Assembly (NCBI GenBank): GCA_018713515.1
Contig: DVOO01000016.1
Location: forward strand, 126,659-169,384
Reading direction: 5' to 3'
From: Candidatus Scatomonas pullistercoris
GTDB lineage: Bacteria > Bacillota > Clostridia > Lachnospirales > Lachnospiraceae
Length of the DNA: 42,726 bases
Shown here: piece after piece, positions 7,800 through 16,735 of the stretch
Layout: each line of letters opens with the position of its first letter
How positions within the stretch are numbered: the first letter of the stretch is position 1
Notes under the pieces: model-generated
The model's input: the letters and a program-made list of their open reading frames with translations, nothing else
Told to the model about the DNA's origin: nothing
Database searches by the model: none
Made by a program: the position numbers and the translations under genes

Positions 7800-9575
7800 A
7801 TGCCCGCATTAAAAAAGAAAAAAATCCTGCGCCGGCTTCTGATTACCGCCATCCTCCTTCTGGCTGTATTCGTTTCACTTCCCTACATAGTCTCCGCCAT
7901 CGCCAAACAATTTACCTCCCAGGAGCAGAAAATCCGCACAGACTGGACAGAAAACGTCAGCCAGCTTCTGGGAACAGACGAGGCGGAAAATATGCAGCTG
8001 GCAGACGCGGGCCTGGAATCCGATCTCCCCGTTATCCGTCTGGTGCCCGAAGATGTGGAGGAGGAAGGATTTACCTACTATGATACGGATGTACAGGAAC
8101 GGATCCGCAGAACACTGGAGCATCTGAAGACCTCCGGCACAGACTGGCAGGCAGATTCACCCCTGGCTGTCATAAACCCCTACGGCACCGGAAGCAACGG
8201 TCTGTACCTGTATTTTTCCACCGATTACGCCGCTTCTGTCCGCTACACCATCTCTGTGGAAAATGACCGGATTTCAGATTTTACGGCCACTGCCCGGGAA
8301 GCGGACGGAAAAACGTATACGCGCAGCCACGAAATACAGCTGATCGGGCTGGTTCCCGGAGAAATCAATACTGTGACCCTCTTTCTTTCCGGCTCCTGGG
8401 GAAATGTCCGCCAGCAGGTGACCTTTACCATTACCATGCCGGAAAACCGCTCCGGCTATCCCACGGCACTGGATTACACGGAAGGAGAAAGCAGCGCCGG
8501 GCTTTCCGACGGCCTATATGCCATGATGCGAACCAATGGCTATCTGGGATACGGCTTTTTCTTCGACAATGACGGGATTATGCGCTATGAAATGGTTCTG
8601 GAAGGATATGGTTTGGACAGGATCCTGCAATATTCTGACGGCACAATCGTTACCTGTGTCTCCTCCTCCAAACTGGCCCGGATAAACGGTCTGGGGCAGG
8701 CAGAACAGGTATACACTCTGGACGGCTATACGCTGCACCACGATATTCAGCCAGGTACCGAAGGGAAGGTTCTGGCACTGGCCGAACACAACGGCTCTGA
8801 CGTTGTAGAAGATCTCGTGCTGGAGATAGATCTGGAAACGGGGGAAGTCACAGAGCTTCTTGATTTTACAGCGCTCATGAGCAGCTATTATGAATCCGAA
8901 ACCCGCCCAGTATCGGTGGATGACGATTTTTTCTGGCAGGCGGGCGAGGAAGACTGGATTCACCTGAATACTCTCCAGTATCTGGAGGATGGAGACAGCC
9001 TGATCGTATCCTCCCGTGAAACCTCCACCATTATCAAAGTTTCCGATATTCACGGAACACCCCGGATAGACTGGCTGGCCGGTGACAGCTCCTTCTGGGA
9101 GGATACGGCATATGAGGATCTCTGCCTGACTCAGGAGGGCGAATTTGTTCCCCAATACGGCCAGCATACGGTAGAATATGCCGGGCCCGGAGAAGAAGAC
9201 GGCGTCTACTATCTGCGGATGTTCAACAATAACTACTGGTCTCTGAACACCCGAGATTATGAGCCGGAACTGGACGAGAGCGTGGGAACCGGTCTGTATC
9301 AGAGCGGAAACGAAGTCAGCCAGGTCTACGTTTACCGGATTGATGAAAACAGCCGCAGCTTCCGTCTGGAAGATTCCTTTGCGGTTCCCTACTCCAGCAT
9401 TGTTTCCAGCGCCGCGCCTGCGGAAAATGCGGATAACTGGATTGTGAACAGCGGTATGGCAAAGGTCTTCGGTGAATACGACAGCAGCGGCACGCTGATC
9501 CGTCAATATGCATATACCTGTGATATGCAGGGATACCGAACCTTTAAATATACCATGGAAGGATTCTGGTTCTGA
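7800..9575 (+). CDS. Membrane-anchored arylsulfate sulfotransferase (ASST)
   Basis: 591 residues, the family length. ASST moves sulfate from a phenolic sulfate ester to another phenol without PAPS, through a sulfohistidine. A basic stretch and one hydrophobic segment (residues about 11-35) suggest an N-terminal anchor with the enzyme outside the membrane. A beta-sandwich-like N-terminal domain (about 120-215) precedes the propeller. The residues matching those used by E. coli AssT are present: His314 (LHHDIQ), His388 (DWIHLN), Arg406 (SSRETST) and His456 (QYGQHTVEY), the likely sulfated histidine. The start has AAAGGA about 10 bases upstream. The 133 bases before it show no clear promoter or other feature. 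It converges on the histidine phosphatase gene. Gut anaerobes with ASST act on phenol sulfates; natural substrates here are unknown. Confidence 0.92.
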   Translation: MPALKKKKILRRLLITAILLLAVFVSLPYIVSAIAKQFTSQEQKIRTDWTENVSQLLGTDEAENMQLADAGLESDLPVIRLVPEDVEEEGFTYYDTDVQERIRRTLEHLKTSGTDWQADSPLAVINPYGTGSNGLYLYFSTDYAASVRYTISVENDRISDFTATAREADGKTYTRSHEIQLIGLVPGEINTVTLFLSGSWGNVRQQVTFTITMPENRSGYPTALDYTEGESSAGLSDGLYAMMRTNGYLGYGFFFDNDGIMRYEMVLEGYGLDRILQYSDGTIVTCVSSSKLARINGLGQAEQVYTLDGYTLHHDIQPGTEGKVLALAEHNGSDVVEDLVLEIDLETGEVTELLDFTALMSSYYESETRPVSVDDDFFWQAGEEDWIHLNTLQYLEDGDSLIVSSRETSTIIKVSDIHGTPRIDWLAGDSSFWEDTAYEDLCLTQEGEFVPQYGQHTVEYAGPGEEDGVYYLRMFNNNYWSLNTRDYEPELDESVGTGLYQSGNEVSQVYVYRIDENSRSFRLEDSFAVPYSSIVSSAAPAENADNWIVNSGMAKVFGEYDSSGTLIRQYAYTCDMQGYRTFKYTMEGFWF

Positions 9576-9588
9576 TTTTCCGTATTTT

Positions 9589-9643
9589 AAAAGTGAGACA
9601 TAGAATAACGTGTATCTTTCTCCGTCATTCTATGTCTCATTTT
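9589..9643. terminator. Bidirectional terminator between ASST and the polyol operon
   Basis: An AAAAGTGAGACATAGAAT arm (9589-9606) pairs with the complementary arm at 9627-9643, with one mismatch. Runs of A and T flank it, so it can stop both convergent transcripts. The right arm touches the stop codon of the minus-strand phosphatase. Confidence 0.7.
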
Positions 9644-10256
9644 ATAGCTCTGATGCGGATATTGCCTCCTTTTCCAGTCTCATCTTTCCCAGTGTACAGT
9701 CAATGACTGTAACTGAACAATTCTTCTGATTTTTTCCCTCCCAGAACTGTTCGTCCGGCAGCTGTTCCACCTCCGAAATCATTCCCCGGATCCATGCGCC
9801 ATGGGTTGTTACAAGAATATGCTTTTTCTCATGCTCCAGGGGCAGAGCTACATCGTAAAGGAATTTTCTGCAGCGGCTTTTTAGTTCTGCAATTGATTCC
9901 CCCTTCCTGGGAGGCACAAAACGTTCCGGATGATGAAAATATGCATGCAGCCTGCACACAGGCCAGTGATGAATCATCCACAGCCACTGTCCTTCCTTTA
10001 CGCCGTAAGAAATCTCTTTCAGCAATTCAGTCTCCCGAACAGGACATTCTCTGTTTTTCAAAATTATTTTTCCCGTATCGCGCGCCCGGATCAGCGGACT
10101 GGTAAAGGCTGCGTCAAACGGGATCTTTTTCAGATATTCCGCTGTCCGTTCCGCCTCCATGCGCCCCCGGGAATTCAGGGGAATATCAGCCTGTCCCTGA
10201 ATTTTCCCCCGTCTGTTCCAATCCGTCTCTCCATGTCTGACAAAGTACAATTTCAT
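9642..10256 (-). CDS. Histidine phosphatase family protein, last gene of the polyol operon
   Basis: 204 residues of the phosphoglycerate mutase-like (branch 1) superfamily. The catalytic RHG is at residues 7-9 (FVRHGETDWN). Arg57 in SPLIRARDT, Glu81 and His152 in TTHGAW complete the phosphate pocket. These enzymes form a phosphohistidine and mostly hydrolyse small phosphoesters or act as mutases. Its ATG overlaps the TGA of the ABC permease gene by four bases (ATGA), so it is translationally coupled to the importer operon. That suggests a sugar-phosphate substrate from the same pathway; this is inference. An insertion of His-rich sequence (WMIHHWPVCRLHAYFHHPERF, shown here in part as residues 93-113) is unusual compared with typical cobalamin or phosphoglycerate family members. 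Confidence 0.88.
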   Translation of the reverse strand: MKLYFVRHGETDWNRRGKIQGQADIPLNSRGRMEAERTAEYLKKIPFDAAFTSPLIRARDTGKIILKNRECPVRETELLKEISYGVKEGQWLWMIHHWPVCRLHAYFHHPERFVPPRKGESIAELKSRCRKFLYDVALPLEHEKKHILVTTHGAWIRGMISEVEQLPDEQFWEGKNQKNCSVTVIDCTLGKMRLEKEAISASEL

Positions 10257-11239
10257 TTTGCTCTGTGGAATGTACGGCGGATTCTTTCCCGGATAACCGG
10301 ATTATCTTTTACCGCGTCAATAAATACTGCAATCAGAACGACAGCGCCGGTCACAATGGTCTCCCAGTAAGAAGATACACGCAGCAGGGTAATACAGGTG
10401 CTGATTACGCTGCTGAGAAGCCCGCCGATAATGGTTCCGACTACGCTTCCGACACCTCCGGCCATCGATGTTCCGCCCAGTACAGCCGCTGTAATTGAAT
10501 CCATCTGCCAGCTTTCTCCTATGCTTGCCTGGAAGGATGCCAGTCTGCAGGCCATCAGCACTCCCGCAATTGCCGAGAGAAGACCGCTCAGACAGTATAC
10601 AAACATTTCCACCCGCTCAGTAGGAATTCCTACGATTTTAGCACAGCTTCTGTTTCCTCCCAATGCGTAAATATGGCGTCCAATCTTCGTCTTTTTCAGC
10701 ATAATCGTCAGAACAACACAGATTACCGCCATAATAATCACAATATTCGGCAGAACTCTGCCAATCACACCGTTGGCAAGTGTTTCAGCTGCCTGGGGCA
10801 TTCCTGTAATAGGCATACCCTTTGTGATTACATAAACAATACCCTGATAGATCTGCATGGTAGCAAGGGTTACAATAAACGGCGTCATCTTAAAATAAGC
10901 AATAAAAAATCCGTTGATGCCTCCAAGAACAATGCCGATAGCGCTGGCTGCAAGAATGGCCACATAAGGATTGATCCCATAATTCACCATAAACATGGCG
11001 CTGAACAAACCGCAGACAGAACCAATGGTTGCCACAGACAAATCAATTCCGCCTGTCAGCAAAACAATCGTCTGGCCAAATCCTACAATAATAACAAAAG
11101 ACGCCGCCCTGGTCAAAGTGCTGATATTATAGGGCGTAAAAAAATTTCCCGTTGCAATATGTACTATGATTCCAACCAGAATGGTAACGATCAGAACCAT
11201 GCCCGCTGTGGATTTAAAAAATTTGGCTACCCTGTTCAT
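10253..11239 (-). CDS. Ribose-type ABC transporter permease
   Basis: 328 residues with 8-10 membrane helices of the RbsC/XylH/AraH permease family. Signatures include GGIDLSVATIGSVCGLFSA and the cytoplasmic coupling region GTSMAGGVGSVVGTIIGGLL, preceded by ALGGNRSCAKIVGIPTERVEMFVYC. It forms the membrane channel for the substrate delivered by the lipoprotein encoded two genes upstream and is powered by the ATPase gene directly upstream (15 bases away). The start ATG follows TTGGAGGTTAGAA. Its TGA overlaps the phosphatase ATG. Specificity cannot be read from the permease; the operon suggests a polyol or sugar. Confidence 0.93.
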   Translation of the reverse strand: MNRVAKFFKSTAGMVLIVTILVGIIVHIATGNFFTPYNISTLTRAASFVIIVGFGQTIVLLTGGIDLSVATIGSVCGLFSAMFMVNYGINPYVAILAASAIGIVLGGINGFFIAYFKMTPFIVTLATMQIYQGIVYVITKGMPITGMPQAAETLANGVIGRVLPNIVIIMAVICVVLTIMLKKTKIGRHIYALGGNRSCAKIVGIPTERVEMFVYCLSGLLSAIAGVLMACRLASFQASIGESWQMDSITAAVLGGTSMAGGVGSVVGTIIGGLLSSVISTCITLLRVSSYWETIVTGAVVLIAVFIDAVKDNPVIRERIRRTFHRAK

Positions 11240-11254
11240 TTTCTAACCTCCAAT

Positions 11255-12754
11255 TTACTGAAATGCAATTTTCAACACATCTTCCTGTGTAACCATATCC
11301 ACATCTTCCAGATAACCGCTGATGCTTCCGCGGTGAACAACCATGATCCGATCCGCCAGTGCCAGCACTTCTTCCATTTCCGAAGATATGACTACTACTG
11401 AGACACCGCTGTCCGCCAGCTCACGAATCAGCTGATGGATCTCGCCTTTCGCATTTACATCGATTCCCCTGGTCGGTTCATCCAGGATCAGCATTTTTAT
11501 ACCTTTTGCCATCCATCGCGCCACTATTACTTTCTGCTGGTTTCCTCCGGAAAGATTTTTAATCAGTGTCTCTCTCGAAGCCGTTTTAATTTTAAATGAA
11601 TCAATATATTGATCCGTTACTTTCGTTGCTTTATTCCAGTCAATCAAGCCGCCGGTTTTTAATTGATCCAGGGACGGCATAACAAGATTCTCCATCACGG
11701 ACATGTTCGGCGTGATCCCATCATGTCTTCTCTCCTCTGAAACATATCCCATTCCACATGCAATGGCATCCATGGGAGATTTAATATTTACCTTTTTGCC
11801 CTCTATATAGATTTCTCCCCCGGGCTCTTTCTCCGTAATACCAAAAATGCACTTGAAGATTTCCGTGCGCCCTGCTCCTACCAGTCCCGCAACGCAGAGA
11901 ATCTCTCCCTTTTTTACTGTAAAATTAATATCTTTAAATTCACCTTCACGGTTCAGATGCCGTACTTCCATAAAAATTTCATCCGAAACGGTTCTCTTTG
12001 CCCGTTCCGTCTTTTTTACCTGTTTTCCGGCCATTAAATTAATCATTTCTTCTTTTGTAATCTCAGAAACCGGAACCTCTGTTACCAGGCATCCATCTTT
12101 CATAATCGTAACCCGGTCACACTGCTCCATAATTTCATCCAGATGATGAGAAATAAAGACCATGGCCGTGCCGCTTTTTTTCAACTTCTGCATGGATCGA
12201 AACAGGCTTTCCGTTTCTTTATTGGTTAAGACTGCTGTAGGCTCATCCAGAATCAGTACTTTGGGATCATAAGCCAGGGCCCGGGCAATAGAGACCAGCT
12301 GCTGATACGCGGCCGAAAGATTTTTAACCGGCTGCAATACATCCACCTGTACATCCAGCATCTCCAGAAGCCTTTCTGCTTCCTTTTTCACTGTCTTCCA
12401 GTTGATAAGCCCGCCGTTTACAATTTCATTTCCCAGGAATATGTTTTCCGCCACGCTGATTTCCGGTACCAGATTCAGTTCCTGTGGTACCAGAATAATA
12501 TTTTTCTTTAGCGCTTCTTTCGGAGAGGAGAACCTTACCGGCTCTCCCTCCACACATACCTCACCGCTGTCACAATAAAACTGTCCCGTAAGTACATTCA
12601 TCAATGTGCTTTTTCCAGCTCCATTCTCACCTACAAGAGCGTGAATTTCTCCTCTTCGCAGTTTCAGCGCGACATGATCCAATGCTTTTGTTCCGGGAAA
12701 TGTTTTAACAATATTTTTCATTTCCACAACATATGCATTTTCATTATTCAGCAT
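11255..12754 (-). CDS. Ribose-type sugar ABC transporter ATP-binding protein (two ATPase domains)
   Basis: 499 residues of the RbsA/MglA/XylG type, two fused nucleotide-binding domains. Domain 1 has Walker A GENGAGKST (residues 42-50), signature LSAAYQQLVSIARAL and Walker B VLILDEPTAVLT. Domain 2 has the reduced Walker A GLVGAGRTE, signature LSGGNQQKVIVARW and LILDEPTRGID. The asymmetry is normal for the family, where only one site is fully catalytic. ATG at 12754 is chosen because GGAGAG lies 7 bases upstream; a farther upstream in-frame start would overlap the binding-protein gene by 62 bases. With this start the overlap is 11 bases. It energises import with the permease downstream. Confidence 0.92.
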   Translation of the reverse strand: MLNNENAYVVEMKNIVKTFPGTKALDHVALKLRRGEIHALVGENGAGKSTLMNVLTGQFYCDSGEVCVEGEPVRFSSPKEALKKNIILVPQELNLVPEISVAENIFLGNEIVNGGLINWKTVKKEAERLLEMLDVQVDVLQPVKNLSAAYQQLVSIARALAYDPKVLILDEPTAVLTNKETESLFRSMQKLKKSGTAMVFISHHLDEIMEQCDRVTIMKDGCLVTEVPVSEITKEEMINLMAGKQVKKTERAKRTVSDEIFMEVRHLNREGEFKDINFTVKKGEILCVAGLVGAGRTEIFKCIFGITEKEPGGEIYIEGKKVNIKSPMDAIACGMGYVSEERRHDGITPNMSVMENLVMPSLDQLKTGGLIDWNKATKVTDQYIDSFKIKTASRETLIKNLSGGNQQKVIVARWMAKGIKMLILDEPTRGIDVNAKGEIHQLIRELADSGVSVVVISSEMEEVLALADRIMVVHRGSISGYLEDVDMVTQEDVLKIAFQ

Positions 12755-13856
12755 CTGTACTCTCTCCATATAACATTTCAATGTATTTATCCGCGTCTGC
12801 TGCATATACCGAAGTAGATCCTACATTCGTTGCTTCGGGTTCTACTGTTTCTCCGTCGATGGTCTTTACCGCATCGTAGATCAGCTTATAGCCCATATCG
12901 TAGCAGTTCTGCACCTGCGCCACATACAGAGTGCCGTCCTTCAGATATTCCAGGGTCCTCAGATCATGATCCATGCCCCCGATAACAATATCCCCTGATT
13001 TTCCCGCATCCGAAACGGCCTGGCAGGCACCTACGGGATTGGACATATTGTTGCAGAGGATTCCCTTCAGATCCGGATATGCCTGAAGCCATGCTTCGGT
13101 AATGCTGATAGCTTTCTCCACAGAATCATTGTCCCTCTGTTCATCTACGATTTCTATATCCGGGTATTTTGCAATCGTATCTTTAAATCCCTGAAGCCGC
13201 TCCTCATGGGAAGCCGCTCCCATGGTTCCTGAAAGAATAGCAATCTGACCTTCGCCGCCCATCTCTTCACATACAGCCTCCGCCAGAGCGCATCCATCCC
13301 CATAATTATCCGTATTGCCTACGAAAAAGCTTCTGTCGCAATCCTCTATATCAGAGCTGGCGAAGGTGGCCACCGGTACTCCTGCTGCCACAGCCGCATC
13401 AATTGCCGCTGCCGTAGTCTCCGGCTGATTAACGTCCACGGCGATCAGATCCCAGCCCTGTCCTACCGCTGTTTCAATGGAATTTACCTGATCTACCGCA
13501 TCCGGTTCCGCCGGTCCATACCATTCATAGTCTATCGTAACTCCTTTTTCCGCCATATCCGCCACGGCCGCGTCAATTCCGCTCTTAATGGCGTCATACC
13601 AGCTGTGGATATTTTTATATGTACAATAAATCTTATAGCTGTCTTTTTTCGGCTGGTAGCTGGTATCAAAATCTGCATCTGCCAGATCTGTTTTTCCTGT
13701 AGCGCTGTCCCCTGCCTGGGCAGTTATTGTAGTGGAACCAGAATTTGTTGTTGCAGATCCGCTGTCGCTGCTGCTGTTGCTGCTTCCGCACCCGGCCAGC
13801 ATGGATACTGCCAGTGCCGCCGCTATTACTGCTGAAATTGTCTTTTTCTTTAACAT
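12744..13856 (-). CDS. Sugar/polyol ABC transporter substrate-binding lipoprotein
   Basis: 370 residues. The lipoprotein signal peptide ends with lipobox LAGC (Cys23), followed by a Ser-rich linker (about 24-60) that tethers the domain to the membrane. The rest is a periplasmic-binding-protein type I fold of the RbsB-like class: IDYEWYGPAEPDAVDQVNSIE, WDLIAVDVNQPETTAAAIDAAVAAGVP, FVGNTDNYGDGCALAEAV and a C-terminal YDAVKTIDG. These proteins capture sugars or polyols and pass them to the RbsC-type permease. GGGAGG lies about 8 bases before the ATG. It lies 21 bases after the dehydrogenase gene in the same operon. The ligand is not determinable. Confidence 0.93.
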   Translation of the reverse strand: MLKKKTISAVIAAALAVSMLAGCGSSNSSSDSGSATTNSGSTTITAQAGDSATGKTDLADADFDTSYQPKKDSYKIYCTYKNIHSWYDAIKSGIDAAVADMAEKGVTIDYEWYGPAEPDAVDQVNSIETAVGQGWDLIAVDVNQPETTAAAIDAAVAAGVPVATFASSDIEDCDRSFFVGNTDNYGDGCALAEAVCEEMGGEGQIAILSGTMGAASHEERLQGFKDTIAKYPDIEIVDEQRDNDSVEKAISITEAWLQAYPDLKGILCNNMSNPVGACQAVSDAGKSGDIVIGGMDHDLRTLEYLKDGTLYVAQVQNCYDMGYKLIYDAVKTIDGETVEPEATNVGSTSVYAADADKYIEMLYGESTDAE

Positions 13857-13877
13857 ATTTTTTTCCTCCCTTTACAT

Positions 13878-14921
13878 TTAAAATTTAATTACACCTTTAA
13901 TTACTTCATCTTTTTTGTTCAGGCTCTCCTCCATAGCCTCTATGCAGTCCTTAAAATCAAACACATGCGAAACTATTTTTTTAAGGGGAATTGCTCCCGA
14001 TTCCACAGCTTTAATTGCCTTCGGATACAGATTCCGGTAGCGGTATACCGAGTAAATGGTTCCTTCCATTGCATTTAAAGTTGCAATATCCAGCTCCAGA
14101 ACAGGCTCCGGAGAAACTCCCACCAGCGTAACCTTCCCGGCCCGGCGGATTAAACGGCAGGTCTGCAGCGTTGTAACTCTGTTGCCGGCACATTCATATA
14201 CCTGATCCGCGCCGCCTCCGGGCAGCGTTCTGGCAAATTCCTCAATACTCTCCCGGGTACTGTTAAATACTCTCGTTGCGCCCAGCTCTTTCGCTTTCTC
14301 AAGCCTCTTATCCAGAACATCGGCCACATATACCTCACTGACTCCCCTGGCCTTCAGACTCATAAGCGTACACAGGCCAATACAGCCGCTTCCCAGAATA
14401 ATGGCAGTTTCTCCAATCTTGGCATTAGACAGCTCGGTGGCATGCAGCCCCACGCACAATGGCTCTAAAAGACCTCCCTCCATGGTGTCCACAGAATCCG
14501 GCAGTTTGTAGCACATGGATGCGTCGTGCACACAATAGTCTGAAAAAACACCGTCTCTTTCGCGGGGAATTGCCAGCATTTTTACATCTTTGCAGAGATT
14601 GTAATGTCCCTGCCTGCAATCCTCACATTTCCCACAGGGCACTGCCGGTTCAATGGCAACTTTATCTCCAACCTTGAATCCTTCAACCCCTTCGCCGACA
14701 GCCGATACCACTCCTCCAGGTTCATGCCCTAAAGCTAACGGCCCGTCCAGCTCCCAGTTGGCCAGTCTTCCTTCCTGGTAAAAGTGCAGATCTGATCCAC
14801 AGATTCCCACATATTCCAGCTTAATCTGTAATTCTCCCGGACCCGGCTGCGGAATCTCCCGTTCTGCCCATTCCAGCTTCCGCTTTCCTGTTAGAACGCA
14901 TACCTTCATTTTTCCCTGCAT
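13878..14921 (-). CDS. Zinc-dependent medium-chain dehydrogenase, sorbitol/polyol dehydrogenase type
   Basis: 347 residues, typical for polyol and threonine dehydrogenases. Catalytic zinc ligands are Cys41 (GICGSD), His66 and Glu67 (GHEPGG). A structural zinc site is present (Cys96, Cys99, Cys102, Cys110). The nucleotide-binding Rossmann motif is ILGSGCIG, in the second half. The enzyme would oxidise a secondary alcohol of a polyol to a ketose with NAD(P). Between the kinase/transketolase genes and the importer, it fits as the first cytosolic step. GGAGGT lies 7 bases before the chosen ATG (14921); an ATG four codons further in is less well placed. Sorbitol, xylitol, arabitol or another polyol are all possible. 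Confidence 0.9.
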   Translation of the reverse strand: MQGKMKVCVLTGKRKLEWAEREIPQPGPGELQIKLEYVGICGSDLHFYQEGRLANWELDGPLALGHEPGGVVSAVGEGVEGFKVGDKVAIEPAVPCGKCEDCRQGHYNLCKDVKMLAIPRERDGVFSDYCVHDASMCYKLPDSVDTMEGGLLEPLCVGLHATELSNAKIGETAIILGSGCIGLCTLMSLKARGVSEVYVADVLDKRLEKAKELGATRVFNSTRESIEEFARTLPGGGADQVYECAGNRVTTLQTCRLIRRAGKVTLVGVSPEPVLELDIATLNAMEGTIYSVYRYRNLYPKAIKAVESGAIPLKKIVSHVFDFKDCIEAMEESLNKKDEVIKGVIKF

Positions 14922-14963
14922 GATACTCTACCTCCTTATTTATATAATGACTTCCTCTGGAAA

Positions 14964-15905
14964 TCATTTTTTCTCTTTTACCAGCTCTTTCACATGTTCT
15001 GCGATTCCTTCCGCATTCATATGATAGTAGCTGAACACTTCATCGTCTGTACCATTTGGAACATCCTCATCTGGAATGGCCAGGATATGAACCGGTACAG
15101 GACATTTTTCAGCTGTAATCTCCGCAACTGCGCCGCCCAGACCTCCGTAAGGGCTATGCTCTTCAACGGTAAGAATACATCCGCAGCTTTCTGCCGCTTC
15201 CAAAACTGCTTTCTCATCCAGAGGTTTAATTGTATGCATATCGTATACGCGAATCTGTATTCCTTCTTCTTTTAGAAGGTTCGCTGCCTGCAGCGCCCGC
15301 CACACCATCTGTCCGCAGGCAATCACAGCTGCATCGCGGCCCTCATGCCACCGGACGGCCTGCCCGATTTTTATCTGCGTGTCCTCTCCATAAAGAACCG
15401 GAACGCCCCCTCTACCAACCCGGATATAAGCGGGCTCTTCTGTTTTCAGAAATTCTTCTACGAGCTTCTCCATCTGGACGGCATCCGAAGGAATTTCCAC
15501 AATCATTCCGGGAATAGCCCGCATCAACGCGATATCCTGAAGGGAATGATGGGTCGCGCCCAGAGCGCCATAGCTGATTCCTCCGCTGATCCCGATGATT
15601 TTCACATTGTTATGTGAGTAAGCCACATCCACCTTGACCTGCTCAGCCGAACGCATACTGTAAAAACTTGCGGGACCTATCGCATATACTTTTTTCCCCA
15701 TGCTGGCCATACCGGCCGATACAGTGATCGCATTTTGCTCCGCAATTCCCATCTCCACGAACTGCTCCGGTAGTTCCTGCGGATAGTCTCCCAGAGAGGC
15801 AGAGCCTCTGGAATCAGTGCAGACCACCACGATATCTTTATCTTTTTTCGCTTCCCTCAGAATTTTCTCCGAAAACGCTCCTCTGCACGTTTTTGTTTCC
15901 ATCAT
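14964..15905 (-). CDS. Transketolase, C-terminal subunit
   Basis: 313 residues: the pyrimidine-binding and C-terminal domains of a split transketolase. The Pyr domain has VEMGIAEQNAITVSAGMASMGKKVY with the catalytic Glu that activates thiamine diphosphate (GIAEQN). The C-terminal domain has RVYDMHTIKPLDEKAVL and TVEEHSPYGGLGGAVAE. With the N-terminal subunit it moves two-carbon ketol units between sugar phosphates. Its start overlaps the stop of the N-terminal subunit gene by four bases (ATGA), giving balanced synthesis. Split transketolases are common in Firmicutes, and a copy dedicated to a sugar operon is typical. Confidence 0.93.
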   Translation of the reverse strand: MMETKTCRGAFSEKILREAKKDKDIVVVCTDSRGSASLGDYPQELPEQFVEMGIAEQNAITVSAGMASMGKKVYAIGPASFYSMRSAEQVKVDVAYSHNNVKIIGISGGISYGALGATHHSLQDIALMRAIPGMIVEIPSDAVQMEKLVEEFLKTEEPAYIRVGRGGVPVLYGEDTQIKIGQAVRWHEGRDAAVIACGQMVWRALQAANLLKEEGIQIRVYDMHTIKPLDEKAVLEAAESCGCILTVEEHSPYGGLGGAVAEITAEKCPVPVHILAIPDEDVPNGTDDEVFSYYHMNAEGIAEHVKELVKEKK

Positions 15906-16735
15906 GCCAGCTCCTTTCTGTACGCTTCCATTGCCTTTTGCATATTTTTTACCTGCTCAGCGGTTGGCGTCTTATGATGCCAGGATGCCTGGTTTTCCGC
16001 GCATGCAAGTCCCCGACCTTTTATGGTATTTGCAATGATGCAGACCGGTTTTTCGCTGTCCCGCAGACTCAGCGCCTCAAAAATCTCATCCATCTCATGA
16101 CCGTTTATTTCTACTGTTCGGAAACCAAACGCTTCTGTTTTTGCCTTCAGATTTTCCAGCGGCATTACATCCTCCGTATTTCCGCTGATCTGCAGATGAT
16201 TTCGATCAATGATCCAGGTAAGATTTTTCAGTCCGAACTTCGCTGCCGACATTGCCGCTTCCCAGTTACTTCCCTCCGCCAGTTCTCCGTCACCGGTCAG
16301 CACAAACACCCTGTTATCTTTGTTATTTTTTTTGAGTGCGAGCGCCATTCCAACAGCCAGTCCAAGCCCATGCCCCAAAGAGCCCGTATTTGCCTCTACG
16401 CCCTTTATTTTCTTGCTCGGATGGCCTCCCAATTTTGCTCCAAAACTTCCAAATGCTTTCAGCTCTTCTTCAGAAATATAGCCATAGCGGGAAAGCACGA
16501 CATAATAAGCCTCTGCAGCATGCCCTTTGCTGAGAATAAAATGATCCCTCTCCTCCCAGAAAGGATTTTCCGGCTTATGTTTCATATAGTCGAAAACTGC
16601 AACCAGAATATCTGTCTCCGACAGATCCCCTCCTATATGGCCTCCCTGACCGCTGTAAATCAGTTCAACTGTTCGCTCTCTCACTTCAGAAGCCTGCAGC
16701 ATTAACGCTTTCTTATGCTGTTCCGTCAATTTCAT
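15902..16735 (-). CDS. Transketolase, N-terminal (thiamine diphosphate) subunit
   Basis: 277 residues, the usual size. The thiamine diphosphate/Mg motif starts at TGDGELAEGSNWEAA (GDGE at 148-151) and ends in the Asn of IDRNHLQ (about 179). GGHIGGDLSETDILVA (31-46), SKGHAAEAYY and NTGSLGHGLGLAVGMALA are transketolase hallmarks, including active-site histidines. It pairs with the downstream C-terminal subunit. The ATG overlaps the kinase stop by four bases. The combination with an FGGY kinase directly upstream suggests the product is xylulose 5-phosphate or a similar ketose phosphate; this is inference. Confidence 0.94.
   Translation of the reverse strand: MKLTEQHKKALMLQASEVRERTVELIYSGQGGHIGGDLSETDILVAVFDYMKHKPENPFWEERDHFILSKGHAAEAYYVVLSRYGYISEEELKAFGSFGAKLGGHPSKKIKGVEANTGSLGHGLGLAVGMALALKKNNKDNRVFVLTGDGELAEGSNWEAAMSAAKFGLKNLTWIIDRNHLQISGNTEDVMPLENLKAKTEAFGFRTVEINGHEMDEIFEALSLRDSEKPVCIIANTIKGRGLACAENQASWHHKTPTAEQVKNMQKAMEAYRKELA

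Noticed and set aside
8514-9506. Long minus-strand frame inside the sulfotransferase gene
   Set aside because: The plus-strand ASST product is conserved; the antisense frame has no known domain or start signal.
14964-16735. Frameshifted or broken transketolase
   Set aside because: The two parts are separate complete subunits with an ATGA overlap, a normal split transketolase.
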